A program made the translations under genes and the position numbers. The notes beneath the pieces were generated by a model that was not told the DNA's origin, did no database searches, and was given only the letters and a program-made list of their open reading frames with translations. Positions 45,301-53,310 of a stretch of DNA of 64,000 bases are shown here, one piece after another (within the stretch, counting starts at the first letter, position 1; each line of letters starts with the position of its first letter). This DNA comes from Bacteroides sp. (GTDB taxonomy: Bacteria; Bacteroidota; Bacteroidia; Bacteroidales; Bacteroidaceae), in assembly GCA_022648295.1 (NCBI GenBank), contig JALCME010000010.1:1-64000 (forward strand). The letters run 5' to 3'.

Positions 45301-46369
45301 CGGGTGTGGCATACCCAAAGACAAGCAGGAAAGAATATTCCATCCTTTCTACCAAATTGCCGGCAGTGGAAAACCCGGAACAGGAATCGGACTTAATCTG
45401 GTAAAAAGTCTGGTTGAGGCCCATCACGGCTTCATTGAAGTGGAATCGGAAATAGGAAAAGGAAGCAAGTTTACCATTATGTTACCCATGAACGCCACCA
45501 TTCAACAAGCAAAGCCTGCTACCATCTCCCCCTTGCCGCCTCTGATTGAGATGGAGCCATCCCTGGGCGAAGAACATGCAAGAAGTTATGACAGTGGGAA
45601 AATATGTATCTTAATCATTGACGATAACAAAGATATCAGAACCTTCTTAGCCGATAACTTTTTGGATGAGTACCAGATTATCACTGCAAATGACGGAGTT
45701 GAAGGGTTGGATGAATTAAGCAGAAACAGCATTCACCTTATTATATGTGATCTTATGATGCCCCGTATGGATGGCATCGCTTTTTGCAAAGAAGTACGTA
45801 ACAATAAGATGTATAGCCATATTCCCATTATTCTCCTGACAGCCAAAACCGATATCAATTCAAAAGTAGAAGGCATGAACACGGGGGCTGATGTCTATAT
45901 GGAAAAACCTTTCTCCATACAATATTTGCGTGCATGCGTCAGGAGCTTGCTGTCTTCGAGAGAAATGCTTAAGAAGAAGTTTTCTGAATTACCTTTTGCC
46001 CCGCTCAAGAGCGTTGCAATAAATAAGACGGAAGAGGACTTTCTAACTCAGATGAATTCAATCATTGAAAAGAATATAGCTAACCAGGAGTTTTCAGTGG
46101 ATACACTGGCCAAAGATTTATGTATCAGTCGCTCCGGACTGTTTGCCAAGGTAAAGACCATGACGGACATTACCCCCAACGAATTGATCCAACTCATCCG
46201 GCTCAAAACCGCAGCCAGACTGCTAACGGAAAATAAGTTCAGAATCAATGAAGTGGCCTATGCCGTAGGATTCAATAATCCGTCTTACTTCTCCAAATGC
46301 TTTCAAAAGCAGTTTGGAGTCAAACCCGGTGACTTCGCACTAAAGTCAAAGCAAATAAAAAATGCGTAG
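42338..46369 (+). CDS. Hybrid two-component sensor-regulator (HTCS) of the PUL
   Basis: This 1343-residue fusion senses a glycan fragment in the periplasm and activates the operon. After a signal segment, a periplasmic double propeller (about 25-690) carries many regulator-propeller repeats such as DKRGFIWIGTEEGLN. Then come a Y_Y_Y domain (about 700-770) and a membrane helix (about 785-806). The histidine kinase follows with H841 in AHEIRTP, N-box SNLLTNANKFT and GTGIGLNLVKS, then a receiver with D1138 in CDLMMP. A C-terminal AraC helix-turn-helix (about 1235-1340, ISRSGLFAKVK and INEVAYAVGFNNPSYFSKCF) ends it. It is divergent from the GH127-led operon with a 269-bp shared upstream region. 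Confidence 0.96.
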   Translation: MKNFLYTVIFLFPFISEFAASPQTFNFRHYTVDNGLSSNIVRSILQDKRGFIWIGTEEGLNFFDGQTIKQYLNNKDTPCTLGSNYINVLFEDSEDKIWIGTDIGVYLYLYEKDMFYLFRPQTEHGNSITSVINNIIEDQHKNIWIATYGQGIFKYNLVSKKLEQYMYPKEPQGLINYIYVDRQDNVWVASRSPQYPLGKYNPKKNAFECFSFEMSKERESNIFSIQETSKNELYLGTWNNGLLKLNRKTKRIETYLSPKESGGILHIHSITELKPNVLMIGSDDGLSILNTQTKEHQLLVSDETNSATISNKFVYPIVKDTEGGIWVGTYYGGVNYVSPNNGMFKGYTHSHFRNSINGNIVSRFCEDKEGNIWIATDDGGLNHFYPETGRFEAYMPQTGRNSISYHNVHALCLDEDKLWIGTYSGGLDVLDLKTGHFKHYDTNENNPQTLDGNSIYSIFKDKDKNIWVASMSGINLYRRKTDNFSRIKKLGFMTIDIKQDKDGNIWFATQGKGLVRYNPIHKKWSNYTYNEGNIYSIASNLINCMYVDSESKLYVGTSNGLCMYNPSKDNFSRISLHIPSNNICGIVESQKVLWLTTSKGLVRYDPAITGNSNCQIFTKSDGLQSEQFTFNSVLESSSGEIYIGTFNGFNSFCPNKIKKNAYAPPTFITHLEIFNKEVNIDSNGKLPCALSLLDHLDLSYKDNVFSLRYAALSYSTPEKNKYAYKLEGFDNAWNYVGGQTKATYTNLPAGKYTFRVKACNNDGIWNKTGAKLTIIIHPPFYLTTGFKILYGALIILLIYSIVRMLLHRSERIHKEKIKELQQKQEKEIYNSKIKFFTMIAHEIRTPVSLIIGPMENIMSTAASLPETVKKELGIINRNSIRLLTLVNQLLDFRKVEEGAFVLSPNKYRICELLENVYERFKPMIEQRGIEFIFNRPEEDFEAIIDQEAITKVISNLLTNANKFTKDKISLSCKADQQSNSFKITVSDNGCGIPKDKQERIFHPFYQIAGSGKPGTGIGLNLVKSLVEAHHGFIEVESEIGKGSKFTIMLPMNATIQQAKPATISPLPPLIEMEPSLGEEHARSYDSGKICILIIDDNKDIRTFLADNFLDEYQIITANDGVEGLDELSRNSIHLIICDLMMPRMDGIAFCKEVRNNKMYSHIPIILLTAKTDINSKVEGMNTGADVYMEKPFSIQYLRACVRSLLSSREMLKKKFSELPFAPLKSVAINKTEEDFLTQMNSIIEKNIANQEFSVDTLAKDLCISRSGLFAKVKTMTDITPNELIQLIRLKTAARLLTENKFRINEVAYAVGFNNPSYFSKCFQKQFGVKPGDFALKSKQIKNA

Positions 46370-46456
46370 AAATAGAACAACTCCCATACATTAAAACTAC
46401 TCCTTTACATTTTTACATTAAAGGTAAAGCGAAGAAAGTAATTAAAAAGAATGATC

Positions 46457-46464
46457 TATATTTG
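46457..46464 (+). promoter_or_regulatory. Predicted -7 box of the acyltransferase gene
   Basis: TATATTTG matches TAnnTTTG. It overlaps an in-frame TTG at 46462, which rules out that codon as a start and favours the ATG at 46492. Confidence 0.5.
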
Positions 46465-46491
46465 CGAAATAATAAACCATTGTTCCTGCTC

Positions 46492-47559
46492 ATGAAAAAA
46501 AGACTCTATTACTTTGACCTTATACGGGTTTTCCTAACGATGCTGGTATTCTATCACCACGCCGCTATTACATTTGGAGCCTCCGGTGGATGGTATTATA
46601 TTTCCAAAGAGACAACGTCCGGTCTGACTCAACTACTGTTATCTGCTAATATGGCCGTAGATCAATCTTACTTCATGAGTCTCTTCTTCTTTATTTCCGC
46701 CTATTTAATGCCGCGTTCTTATGATAGTAAAGGGGCGAAGGCTTTTCTTCTCGACCGCTTCAACCGACTGGGCATACCATTGTTGATTTATACATTCGCA
46801 CTCAATTCGTTATTAATATACTGGATTTACGGAGGTTGGTATGAAACAGGTTTTGGTCCGATGTGGTTTGTATTCACCTTATTAATCTTTGAGTTAAGTT
46901 ATGCCTGCTACCGTTATATCCTCCCGAAACAGTTCATCTTAAGATGGAAGCGACTCACCGCCGCCCACATCTTATACTTTATACTGGCAACCGGAATCAT
47001 CGCTTTTATCACCCGGTTCTATTATCCAGTAGGACGTAACTTTATTGGTCTGCAATTGGGATTCTATCCACTATACATTGGCATGTACCTGCTCGGAATC
47101 ATCGCCTATCGCAATCAATGGTTGGAAAGGTTGCAAGTAAAAAAAGCATTACCGCCCTTTCTTATAGCTATGCTATGCGGCATTCCTTCCTTATTAATAA
47201 TGGCAGGACTATTTTCCACTCAAACAGAAAAGTTTATGGGAGGATTCAATTATATGGCACTTTTCTATGCGCTTTGGGAACCTGTTATGTGTGTCGGCAT
47301 TTCCTATTTCTTATTGGCTTACGGAAAAGCACATTATAACAGACCCATGCCCACCATACAGGAGTTATCGGCAGACAGTTACGCTGCTTATATCATCCAT
47401 CCCATCATACTTGTAGGATGTACTTTTGCTTCGGAACAATTGCCCGTCAGTTCGCCATTAATGCGAATGGTCCTAGTCTGCATACTGGGCATCCCGATTT
47501 GCTTTATCTTTGCAAAAGGTTTTCGCCAGGCTCTGGGCATGGTACATGTACATATCTGA
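46492..47559 (+). CDS. Membrane acyltransferase (acyltransferase 3 family)
   Basis: The protein has 355 residues with about ten hydrophobic segments. The N-terminus YYFDLIRVFLTMLVFYHHA contains the family's conserved early Arg and His, and the end has SYAAYIIHPIILVG. Family members such as OafA/WecH-like proteins transfer acetyl or succinyl groups to extracytoplasmic glycans or lipids. The start was moved to 46492 because an earlier TTG overlaps the -7 box. It lies 122 bp behind the HTCS and has its own promoter, so membership in the PUL is doubtful. Confidence 0.82.
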   Translation: MKKRLYYFDLIRVFLTMLVFYHHAAITFGASGGWYYISKETTSGLTQLLLSANMAVDQSYFMSLFFFISAYLMPRSYDSKGAKAFLLDRFNRLGIPLLIYTFALNSLLIYWIYGGWYETGFGPMWFVFTLLIFELSYACYRYILPKQFILRWKRLTAAHILYFILATGIIAFITRFYYPVGRNFIGLQLGFYPLYIGMYLLGIIAYRNQWLERLQVKKALPPFLIAMLCGIPSLLIMAGLFSTQTEKFMGGFNYMALFYALWEPVMCVGISYFLLAYGKAHYNRPMPTIQELSADSYAAYIIHPIILVGCTFASEQLPVSSPLMRMVLVCILGIPICFIFAKGFRQALGMVHVHI

Positions 47560-47849
47560 TTCACTCTGATCTACTAACATCATGTTAAAGAACGACAGAC
47601 TCATAATCAGAGATACTGGACAGTAAAAAAAGCCTGATTTATATGACATTTCATGATTCTTGATGGCATCCTATTAATATTGATTATCAAGAATTTATGT
47701 GCATGTTTGTTATTGCTGATATTCATAGAATACCCCTAACTGAAATAATTTGTTTACGCAGAATTCACTTAAGTAAGGTTTTATAAATGGATTTAAGTCC
47801 ATATTTTTGTCTGTAGATCTCGGTAAATAGCCAACGTAGTTCTATAAAT
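47560..47849. other. Intergenic region before the accessory island
   Basis: No gene was found. CTCTGAT (47565-47571) can pair with ATCAGAG (47606-47612). Within it, 47595-47608 equals the anticodon arm of the tRNA-Met gene at 52155-52228 over 14 nt, in inverted orientation. The rest is AT-rich and shows nothing recognisable. Confidence 0.4.
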
Positions 47850-47902
47850 ATTGAAAATTATAGGAATATAACATTGAAAATTATAGGAATTACATAACTT
47901 TG
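47850..47902 (+). promoter_or_regulatory. Promoter with an 18-bp direct repeat before the AAA ATPase gene
   Basis: ATTGAAAATTATAGGAAT occurs at 47850-47867 and again, exactly, at 47873-47890 (period 23 bp). The second copy supplies TTG (47874-47876) as -33 element, and TAACTTTG (47895-47902) is the -7 box 18 bp further. The start codon is at 47923. The repeat overlapping the promoter looks like an operator for a repressor, perhaps the encoded protein itself. Confidence 0.6.
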
Positions 47903-47922
47903 TACTCAAAAGATCGTTGGTT

Positions 47923-49188
47923 ATGTATTATCAAAGACTTATTGAAAAAGAAATAGAACTAAAACTGAGAACTTCTGGAGCTGTTGTAGTAGCGGGTCCA
48001 AAATTTTGTGGCAAGACGACAACTTGCATGTTATATCAGAAAAGCTTCGTAAAATTGAATACGAAGCAAGCCATTGCCATGGCAAGGATGAATCCTAAAG
48101 CCGTATTGAAAGGCGAAACTCCAAGATTGATAGATGAATGGCAGAAAGCTCCTGACGTATGGAATCAAGTGAAGGATGATTTGGATTTCGACTATCAGTT
48201 TGGGAAATACATTCTAACAGGCAGTTCTACCCCTGCAGACAAAACAGAAGTACATCATAGTGGTGCAGGCAGAATTACACCCGTAAAGATGCGCCCGATG
48301 AGTTTATGGGAATCAAAGGAATCGAAAGGTACTATCTCCTTGTACGATCTGTTTTGTGGTAGTCAAAACTTTCCTTGGGATATGAATACAGATTTTACGT
48401 TGGATGATGTAGCATTCTTGATGTGTAGAGGCGGTTGGCCAATATCAGTTCAAGCTCCTAAAGATATTGCCATAGAAATCACGAAGAACTATTACAATGG
48501 ACTTTTTGTATTTGAAGACTGTGAGAACGAGCGCTTCAGAAATAAAAAGCCGGAAGTCCTGAAAATGATAATGAGAAGCTACGCACGTCATATTTCTACC
48601 GAGGCAGCCATTTCTACGATTATTGCAGATGTACGACAGAGCAACGAGCGTACTATGGATCCCAAGACTTTTGACGATTATATGGGGGCTTTGAAGGATT
48701 TGTACGTCATAGAAGATTTGCCTGCATGGAACCCCAATATCAGATCAAAAACCTCCATTCGAAGTACGCCCACAAGGCATTTTATAGATACTTCCATTGC
48801 ATGTAGGGCTTTAGGGATAGGCCCAGAAGATCTAAAGAGAGATTTAGAGAGTTTTGGTTTGTTTTTCGAAGACTTCGCCGTTCGAGATCTTTCTATTTAT
48901 GCCAATACTATCGGTGGTACAGTTACTCATTATAGAGATAATGCTGGTTTAGAGTGTGATACAGTGCTTCATCTTGAAGACGGACGATGGGGTGCTATAG
49001 AAATTAAACTTGGTGGTGACAGACTTGTGGAAGATGGTGCAAAATCCTTGAAGACACTTCGCAATAAAATCGCAGAAAAGAGTGACGAAAAGGAGCCTGA
49101 CTTTCTGGTAGTTCTTACTGCTGTCGGTGGAGCCTATCAAAGGGAAGATGGAATTTATGTTGTCCCGATTAATTTATTAAAGCCGTAA
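47923..49188 (+). CDS. AAA-type ATPase with DUF4143-like C-terminal domain
   Basis: This 421-residue protein starts at the ATG at 47923 (MYYQRLIEKEIELKLRTSG) rather than an upstream TTG. Walker A is GPKFCGKT (25-32), Walker B is probably RLIDEWQ, and the sensor strand is YILTGSSTP. The C-terminal part has LECDTVLHLEDGRWGAIEIKLG, which fits the D-..E-x-K pattern of DUF4143 and restriction-nuclease folds. Proteins of this kind are common in gut bacteria and often sit in mobile or defence regions, but their job is not settled. It begins the accessory island. A decayed helicase-primase follows 31 bp later. Confidence 0.85.
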   Translation: MYYQRLIEKEIELKLRTSGAVVVAGPKFCGKTTTCMLYQKSFVKLNTKQAIAMARMNPKAVLKGETPRLIDEWQKAPDVWNQVKDDLDFDYQFGKYILTGSSTPADKTEVHHSGAGRITPVKMRPMSLWESKESKGTISLYDLFCGSQNFPWDMNTDFTLDDVAFLMCRGGWPISVQAPKDIAIEITKNYYNGLFVFEDCENERFRNKKPEVLKMIMRSYARHISTEAAISTIIADVRQSNERTMDPKTFDDYMGALKDLYVIEDLPAWNPNIRSKTSIRSTPTRHFIDTSIACRALGIGPEDLKRDLESFGLFFEDFAVRDLSIYANTIGGTVTHYRDNAGLECDTVLHLEDGRWGAIEIKLGGDRLVEDGAKSLKTLRNKIAEKSDEKEPDFLVVLTAVGGAYQREDGIYVVPINLLKP

Positions 49189-49219
49189 ATTATAAAATGC
49201 GGAACATCACATAAAAGGT

Positions 49220-51757
49220 ATGGAGAGTTTACAAAACAAATATGATATACTTGCCAAAAAATACCAAGACCTACTTGATGAAAATGAAGAATTGAGGTCA
49301 ATCCTTTATCGGCATGGAATTGATTTCACACCAAGAAATTCGAAATTAGAGGCTTCTTTATATTCCTCTATCATCTTCCCTTTCATACAATTATCTCTTG
49401 AAGACAAGGTCTCTCTTTTTCGTAGTATCTTCAAAGGTCGTGATGATGTTTTTGCACGCAGATGGTATAGTAAGACCGCGGACAGGGGAGGTTATCAGCC
49501 AGTGTGTACCAATGAATGGCGGAAAGGAATATGCGACAAGAAGGTCCATAAGTGCGCAGAGTGCCCAAACCGAGATTTTACACCTTTGAGAGATAGGAAT
49601 ATATATCGTCACCTTGAAGGTAAAGATTAAAATTGCTGCGATGTGGTTGGGCTTTATGCCATAATGCCTGACAATAATTGCACATTCCTATGTACCGACT
49701 TTGATAATAAGTCTTGTGAGCATGATTACAAAAATGACGTATTGGCTTTTATCAGGGTATGCAGAGATTGGAGAATATCTTATTCAATAGAGCGGTCACG
49801 CTCGGGTAATGGCGCGCATGTATGGATATTCTTTGAAGCACCGATTTCTGCATATAAGGCTCGACGACTAGGCAATGCAATACTGACAGAGGCCATGAGT
49901 CGTAACGGACGGTTATCGTTTAATTCCTACGATCGTTTCTTCCCTAATCAAGACGTGTTGCCTAACGGAGGATTCGGCAATCTTATAGCTTTACCGCTAC
50001 AAGGTAAGGCAAGGCGTATGAACAATAGCGTCTTCGTTGATGATGACTTCCTTCCTTATCAAGACCAGTGGGCGTATCTATATCAAGTTAAAAAGGTGTG
50101 CGAGGACTTTGTTGACTCTCTTCTTTCTCAACATAGAACTGACGATCTTAGCAATCTGACGACATCTTCAGAAAGAAAGCCCTGGGTGACTCCTGTTCCG
50201 CAGAATATCACTGCAACTGATTTCAGCGACACTGTAGAGATAACCAAAGCAGACAAGATATATATTCCGCTAAAGGCGATTTCAGTCAAGGTTGTTAATC
50301 ATCTCAAGCGGATTGCCGCATTCAAAAATCCAGAGTTCTATAGCAAACAGGCAATGCGCATTTCAACTTATTCTATATCAAGGAATCTCATGTGCTGATA
50401 TCACCGATGACTATATCGCCATGCCACGTGGCTGTGAAGAGGAAATTATCAAGTTTTTCGATAGTTATGGCATAAGTTATCATATCGTAGACGAAACAAA
50501 TCATGGTATACCAATCTCTGTAACCTTCAATGGGCGAGAGCGTGAAGATCAACTAGATGCTATCAATGCTCTCCTGCCACACACCAACGGAGTACTCTCT
50601 GCCACCACCGCATTTGGCAAAACGGTAACAACCGCCGCACTCATTGCACGTAGAAAGACCAATGTACTTATCCTTGTTCACTCGAAGGCGCTGCTGGAGC
50701 AATAGCACGAACGATTGTCCTCTTTTCTCAATATTAAATATACAGAATCAGAGAAGCCGAAAAGACGTGGTCGTATGAAGATCTTCTCTCCAATAGGCTG
50801 TCTTGATTCAACAAATAATTCACTTCATGGTATAATTGATATTGTCTTGATACAGTCGTGCTTTGATGATGATGAGGTTAAGCTATTTGTACAGGACTAC
50901 GGCATGGTGCTTGTTGACGAGTGCCACCATGTTTCATCTATCACCTTCGAAAAAGTTCTGAAATATGTAAAGGCTCAATATGTCTGACTTTATTAAAGGT
51001 TTTAACGAAGGAAAAGCGTGAGGCATTACAACAACTGCATACTGTTCCCAATAGTGAGCCGTTAGTAGTTATCGCTACAGGCAAATATATCGGTGAGGGG
51101 TTTGACTACCCACGCCTTGATACACTTCTCCTAGCTTTACCAATCTCATGGAAAGGCCTTGTGACGCAGTATGCAGGACGTTTGCACCGCGAGAATGAAG
51201 GCAAAAAGAATGTTCGCATCTATGATTACATTGATATCCACGACCCCGTCTGTGATAGCATGTATCGTAAGCGCTTGAAAGGATATGCATCCATCGGTTA
51301 TATGACAATAACAAAGGATGTACCAACGCTGTTTGACAACTCTGGCAACCTTGATGCAGCTATAGAAAGACAAATATTCAACGGCAGGACATTTTACTAT
51401 CCATTCAGCAAAAACTTGTCTGTAGCAAAGCACAACATAATTATATCTTCACCACGTTTATACCAAATAAAAAAGAACACTCTCGTCTCTCTGTTTAAGA
51501 GATTATCGGGCAATGGTATAGAAATTGTAATTCTGACAAAAACAAAAGATGAACAGACAGACTATCTCACTATGCAGGGGCTTTCTGTAGGTATCATTCC
51601 CAATCTCACATTATGCTGCACCATCATTGACAAATCATCTATATGGTACGGTAGTGTCAACGCCCTTGGCTACACATCTGAAGAAGACAACATTATCAAA
51701 ATAACGAATTCAACACTTGCCAGTGAGTTAATAGAAGAACTATACAATAATTACTAA
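49220..51757 (+). pseudogene. Broken helicase-primase of the TOTE conflict-system type
   Basis: One ancestral gene is recognisable across five frame segments. The N-terminal coiled coil and zinc cluster (CDKKVHKCAECPN) end at a TAA (49628-49630). The archaeo-eukaryotic primase domain (LCTDFDNKSCEHDY, then SIERSRSGNGAHVWIFF) runs on in the same frame to about 50384. An extra A there shifts the frame. Helicase motif I (TTAFGKTVTTAALI) ends at a TAG (50703-50705) where a Trp codon is expected before HERL. Motif II is DECHH. The region after KAQYV is deleted up to motif V/VI (GEGFDYPRLDTL, QYAGRLHRE). A PLD-like tail ends the gene. It cannot make a working protein. Confidence 0.85.
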
Positions 51758-51768
51758 CAGATATTTCT

Positions 51769-51912
51769 ATGAATAATGATATCGTTTTATCTTGGACCGA
51801 AGATGCATACAGCAAAATGGTATATGTTAACACAGTTCCGAGTGGATTGCAATGCAGTTGTCGATGCCCGTATTGCCATGAGCCGCTACTTGACAGACAA
51901 AGCTTGAAATAA
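51769..51912 (+). pseudogene. Truncated CoiA-like zinc-ribbon fragment
   Basis: A 47-codon frame too short to be a complete member starts MNNDIVLSWTEDAYSKMVY. It holds VPSGLQCSCRCPYCHEPL, the C-x-C-x-C-x-x-C cluster that opens CoiA-like nuclease-associated proteins, and then stops at LDRQSLK. It starts 11 bp after the helicase remnant, so it probably belonged to the same unit. It is most likely the left-over 5' end of a deleted gene, though a mini-protein is possible. Confidence 0.4.
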
Positions 51913-52109
51913 GTTAGTAGATAAACCTTTTCACCTTTATATTTAAGATAAATCATACCTTTACATTATATGCACCATCATTTCTTTGTCTGTCCTGTTA
52001 GACTGCTACTTTAATTGTTAGCATTTTAACCTACAAATTTGGGATCAACAACGAAGCATTTTAGGTTATTTTTTGTCAGAATATCAAAAATCAGGAGAGA
52101 ATTGCAAAT

Positions 52110-52153
52110 AAAGAAAAAGCCCCATAAACATTTGTTTATGAGACTTTTTCTTT
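52110..52153 (-). terminator. Terminator of tRNA-Met
   Basis: AAAGAAAAAG and CTTTTTCTTT flank an inner stem CATAAAC/GTTTATG. On the minus strand it begins 1 nt behind the 3' end of the tRNA and ends in a T-rich arm. Confidence 0.7.
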
Positions 52154-52154
52154 G

Positions 52155-52228
52155 TGGACCAGCCTGGGCTTGAACCAGGGACCTCCAGATTATGAGTCTG
52201 TTGCTCTAACCAACTGAGCTACAAGTCC
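52155..52228 (-). tRNA. tRNA-Met (anticodon CAU)
   Basis: The minus strand folds as a cloverleaf. The acceptor GGACTTG pairs with CTGGTCC (one mismatch), the D arm is GCTC..GAGC, the anticodon loop CTCATAA has anticodon CAT, and the T arm is CCTGG TTCAAGC CCAGG with discriminator A. Elongator Met is most likely. A lysidine-modified tRNA-Ile would have the same anticodon, and I cannot separate them by sight with certainty. CCA is not encoded. Its 3' side faces the decayed accessory island. Confidence 0.9.
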
Positions 52229-52319
52229 GGCATATCCTCTCAGATAGCGGGCACAAAAATAGAACATTTTGTTGAACTATGCAAACCTTTTCTCTAAAAT
52301 TTCCCGGATTATCTTACAC

Positions 52320-52640
52320 TCAGAATTTATACTTACGCTTGGGGTTTTTAGGGAACCACCCCTTCTTTACACGCTCCTCTTGTTCAAATAGCTCTTTTAT
52401 AGTCCATAAAGAAGAAAAAGCAAATACTCCCAATAAAGAAGAGATCAGAATGTTACTAATGAATAAAGAGGCTATCACGCCTACAATACCCACTACAAGG
52501 AAGACCCACCAAAACTTTGTTCCCCAATAATATTCGGCCTTAACCACCACCGGATGGAAAAAACCTATAATGAGAAACGTACAAATACCTATAAGTAATC
52601 CTGAAAAGTGAAATTCATTAAGAAACTCCATAAGCCCCAC
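52320..52640 (-). CDS. Small membrane protein (DUF4491 family)
   Basis: The protein has 106 residues with three or four hydrophobic segments: FSGLLIGICTFLIIGFF, WVFLVVGIVGVIASLFI and ISSLLGVFAFSSLW. It ends in a basic tail (KGWFPKNPKRKYKF). It resembles DUF4491 as I remember that family. The function is unknown. It starts 6 bp after the Lrp-type regulator, so the two share a transcript. Confidence 0.7.
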   Translation of the reverse strand: MGLMEFLNEFHFSGLLIGICTFLIIGFFHPVVVKAEYYWGTKFWWVFLVVGIVGVIASLFISNILISSLLGVFAFSSLWTIKELFEQEERVKKGWFPKNPKRKYKF

Positions 52641-52646
52641 TCAATG

Positions 52647-53111
52647 TTACTTTTCAGGACGAATTGGAATCTCCTTCTTGATGCTTTGCTCCAACGAGAT
52701 CAGAGTTTCGGTAGCTGTTACACCAGAAATTTCCTGCATCTTATTATTCAGCAAATCCATCAGATGCTCATTATCACGCGCATAAACCTTTGTCAACATC
52801 GTATATGGGCCAGTAGTAAAATGGCACTCTACGATCTCAGGTATTTTCTGCAATTCAGCCACGACCGTTTTATACATAGATCCTCTCTCCAATTTAATTC
52901 CCACGTAGGTGCAGGTTCTATAACCAAGAGACTTAGGATTTACGTGATAGCCCGAGCCAACAATAACACCTAAATCTATCAAACGTTGAACACGTTGATG
53001 AATAGCTGCACGAGAGACACCGCATTCTGCTGCTACATCCTTAAAGGGAATACGGGCATTCTGAGAAATAATCTCCAGAATCTGCCGGTCAAGATTGTCT
53101 ATTTTTTCCAT
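52647..53111 (-). CDS. Lrp/AsnC-family transcriptional regulator
   Basis: The protein has 154 residues, starting at the ATG at 53111 (MEKIDNLDRQILEIISQNAR). The winged helix-turn-helix covers about residues 5-60 (FKDVAAECGVSRAAIHQRVQRL). The C-terminal RAM domain, which binds an amino acid and oligomerises, covers about 70-145 (CHFTTGPYTMLTKVYARD). The target genes and ligand cannot be read from here. The small membrane gene behind it may be one target. A clear -7 box precedes it. Confidence 0.93.
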   Translation of the reverse strand: MEKIDNLDRQILEIISQNARIPFKDVAAECGVSRAAIHQRVQRLIDLGVIVGSGYHVNPKSLGYRTCTYVGIKLERGSMYKTVVAELQKIPEIVECHFTTGPYTMLTKVYARDNEHLMDLLNNKMQEISGVTATETLISLEQSIKKEIPIRPEK

Positions 53112-53163
53112 AATATCACATATTATCAATTAGTGTAAGCCTTTGTTAATATCAAATAGTAAA

Positions 53164-53171
53164 CAAATATA
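53164..53171 (-). promoter_or_regulatory. Predicted -7 box of the Lrp-type gene
   Basis: The minus strand reads TATATTTG, an exact TAnnTTTG match, 53 bp before the start codon. Confidence 0.5.
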
Positions 53172-53223
53172 GCACATTATTTTAATTTTTCTATAAAAAA
53201 GAAAGAGAAAATAGAGAAAACGC

Positions 53224-53275
53224 AAAAAATAGGCGAATGAAGCGAATATTTTCATTTCTATACGCTTCATTCGCC
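53224..53275 (-). terminator. Terminator of the FKBP operon
   Basis: GGCGAATGAAGCG (53232-53244) and CGCTTCATTCGCC (53263-53275) form a perfect 13-bp stem. On the minus strand the stem is followed by TATTTTTTG. It lies 36 bp behind the stop of the FKBP lipoprotein gene. Confidence 0.8.
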
Positions 53276-53310
53276 CATTACAAGGGTGAGAAAAATTTTA
53301 CCGCTTTTGC

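Noticed and set aside
47595..47608. 14-nt match to tRNA-Met read as an attL site
   Set aside because: An att core must be a direct repeat of the tRNA end, but this copy is inverted and covers the anticodon arm. It is kept only as a low-confidence observation.
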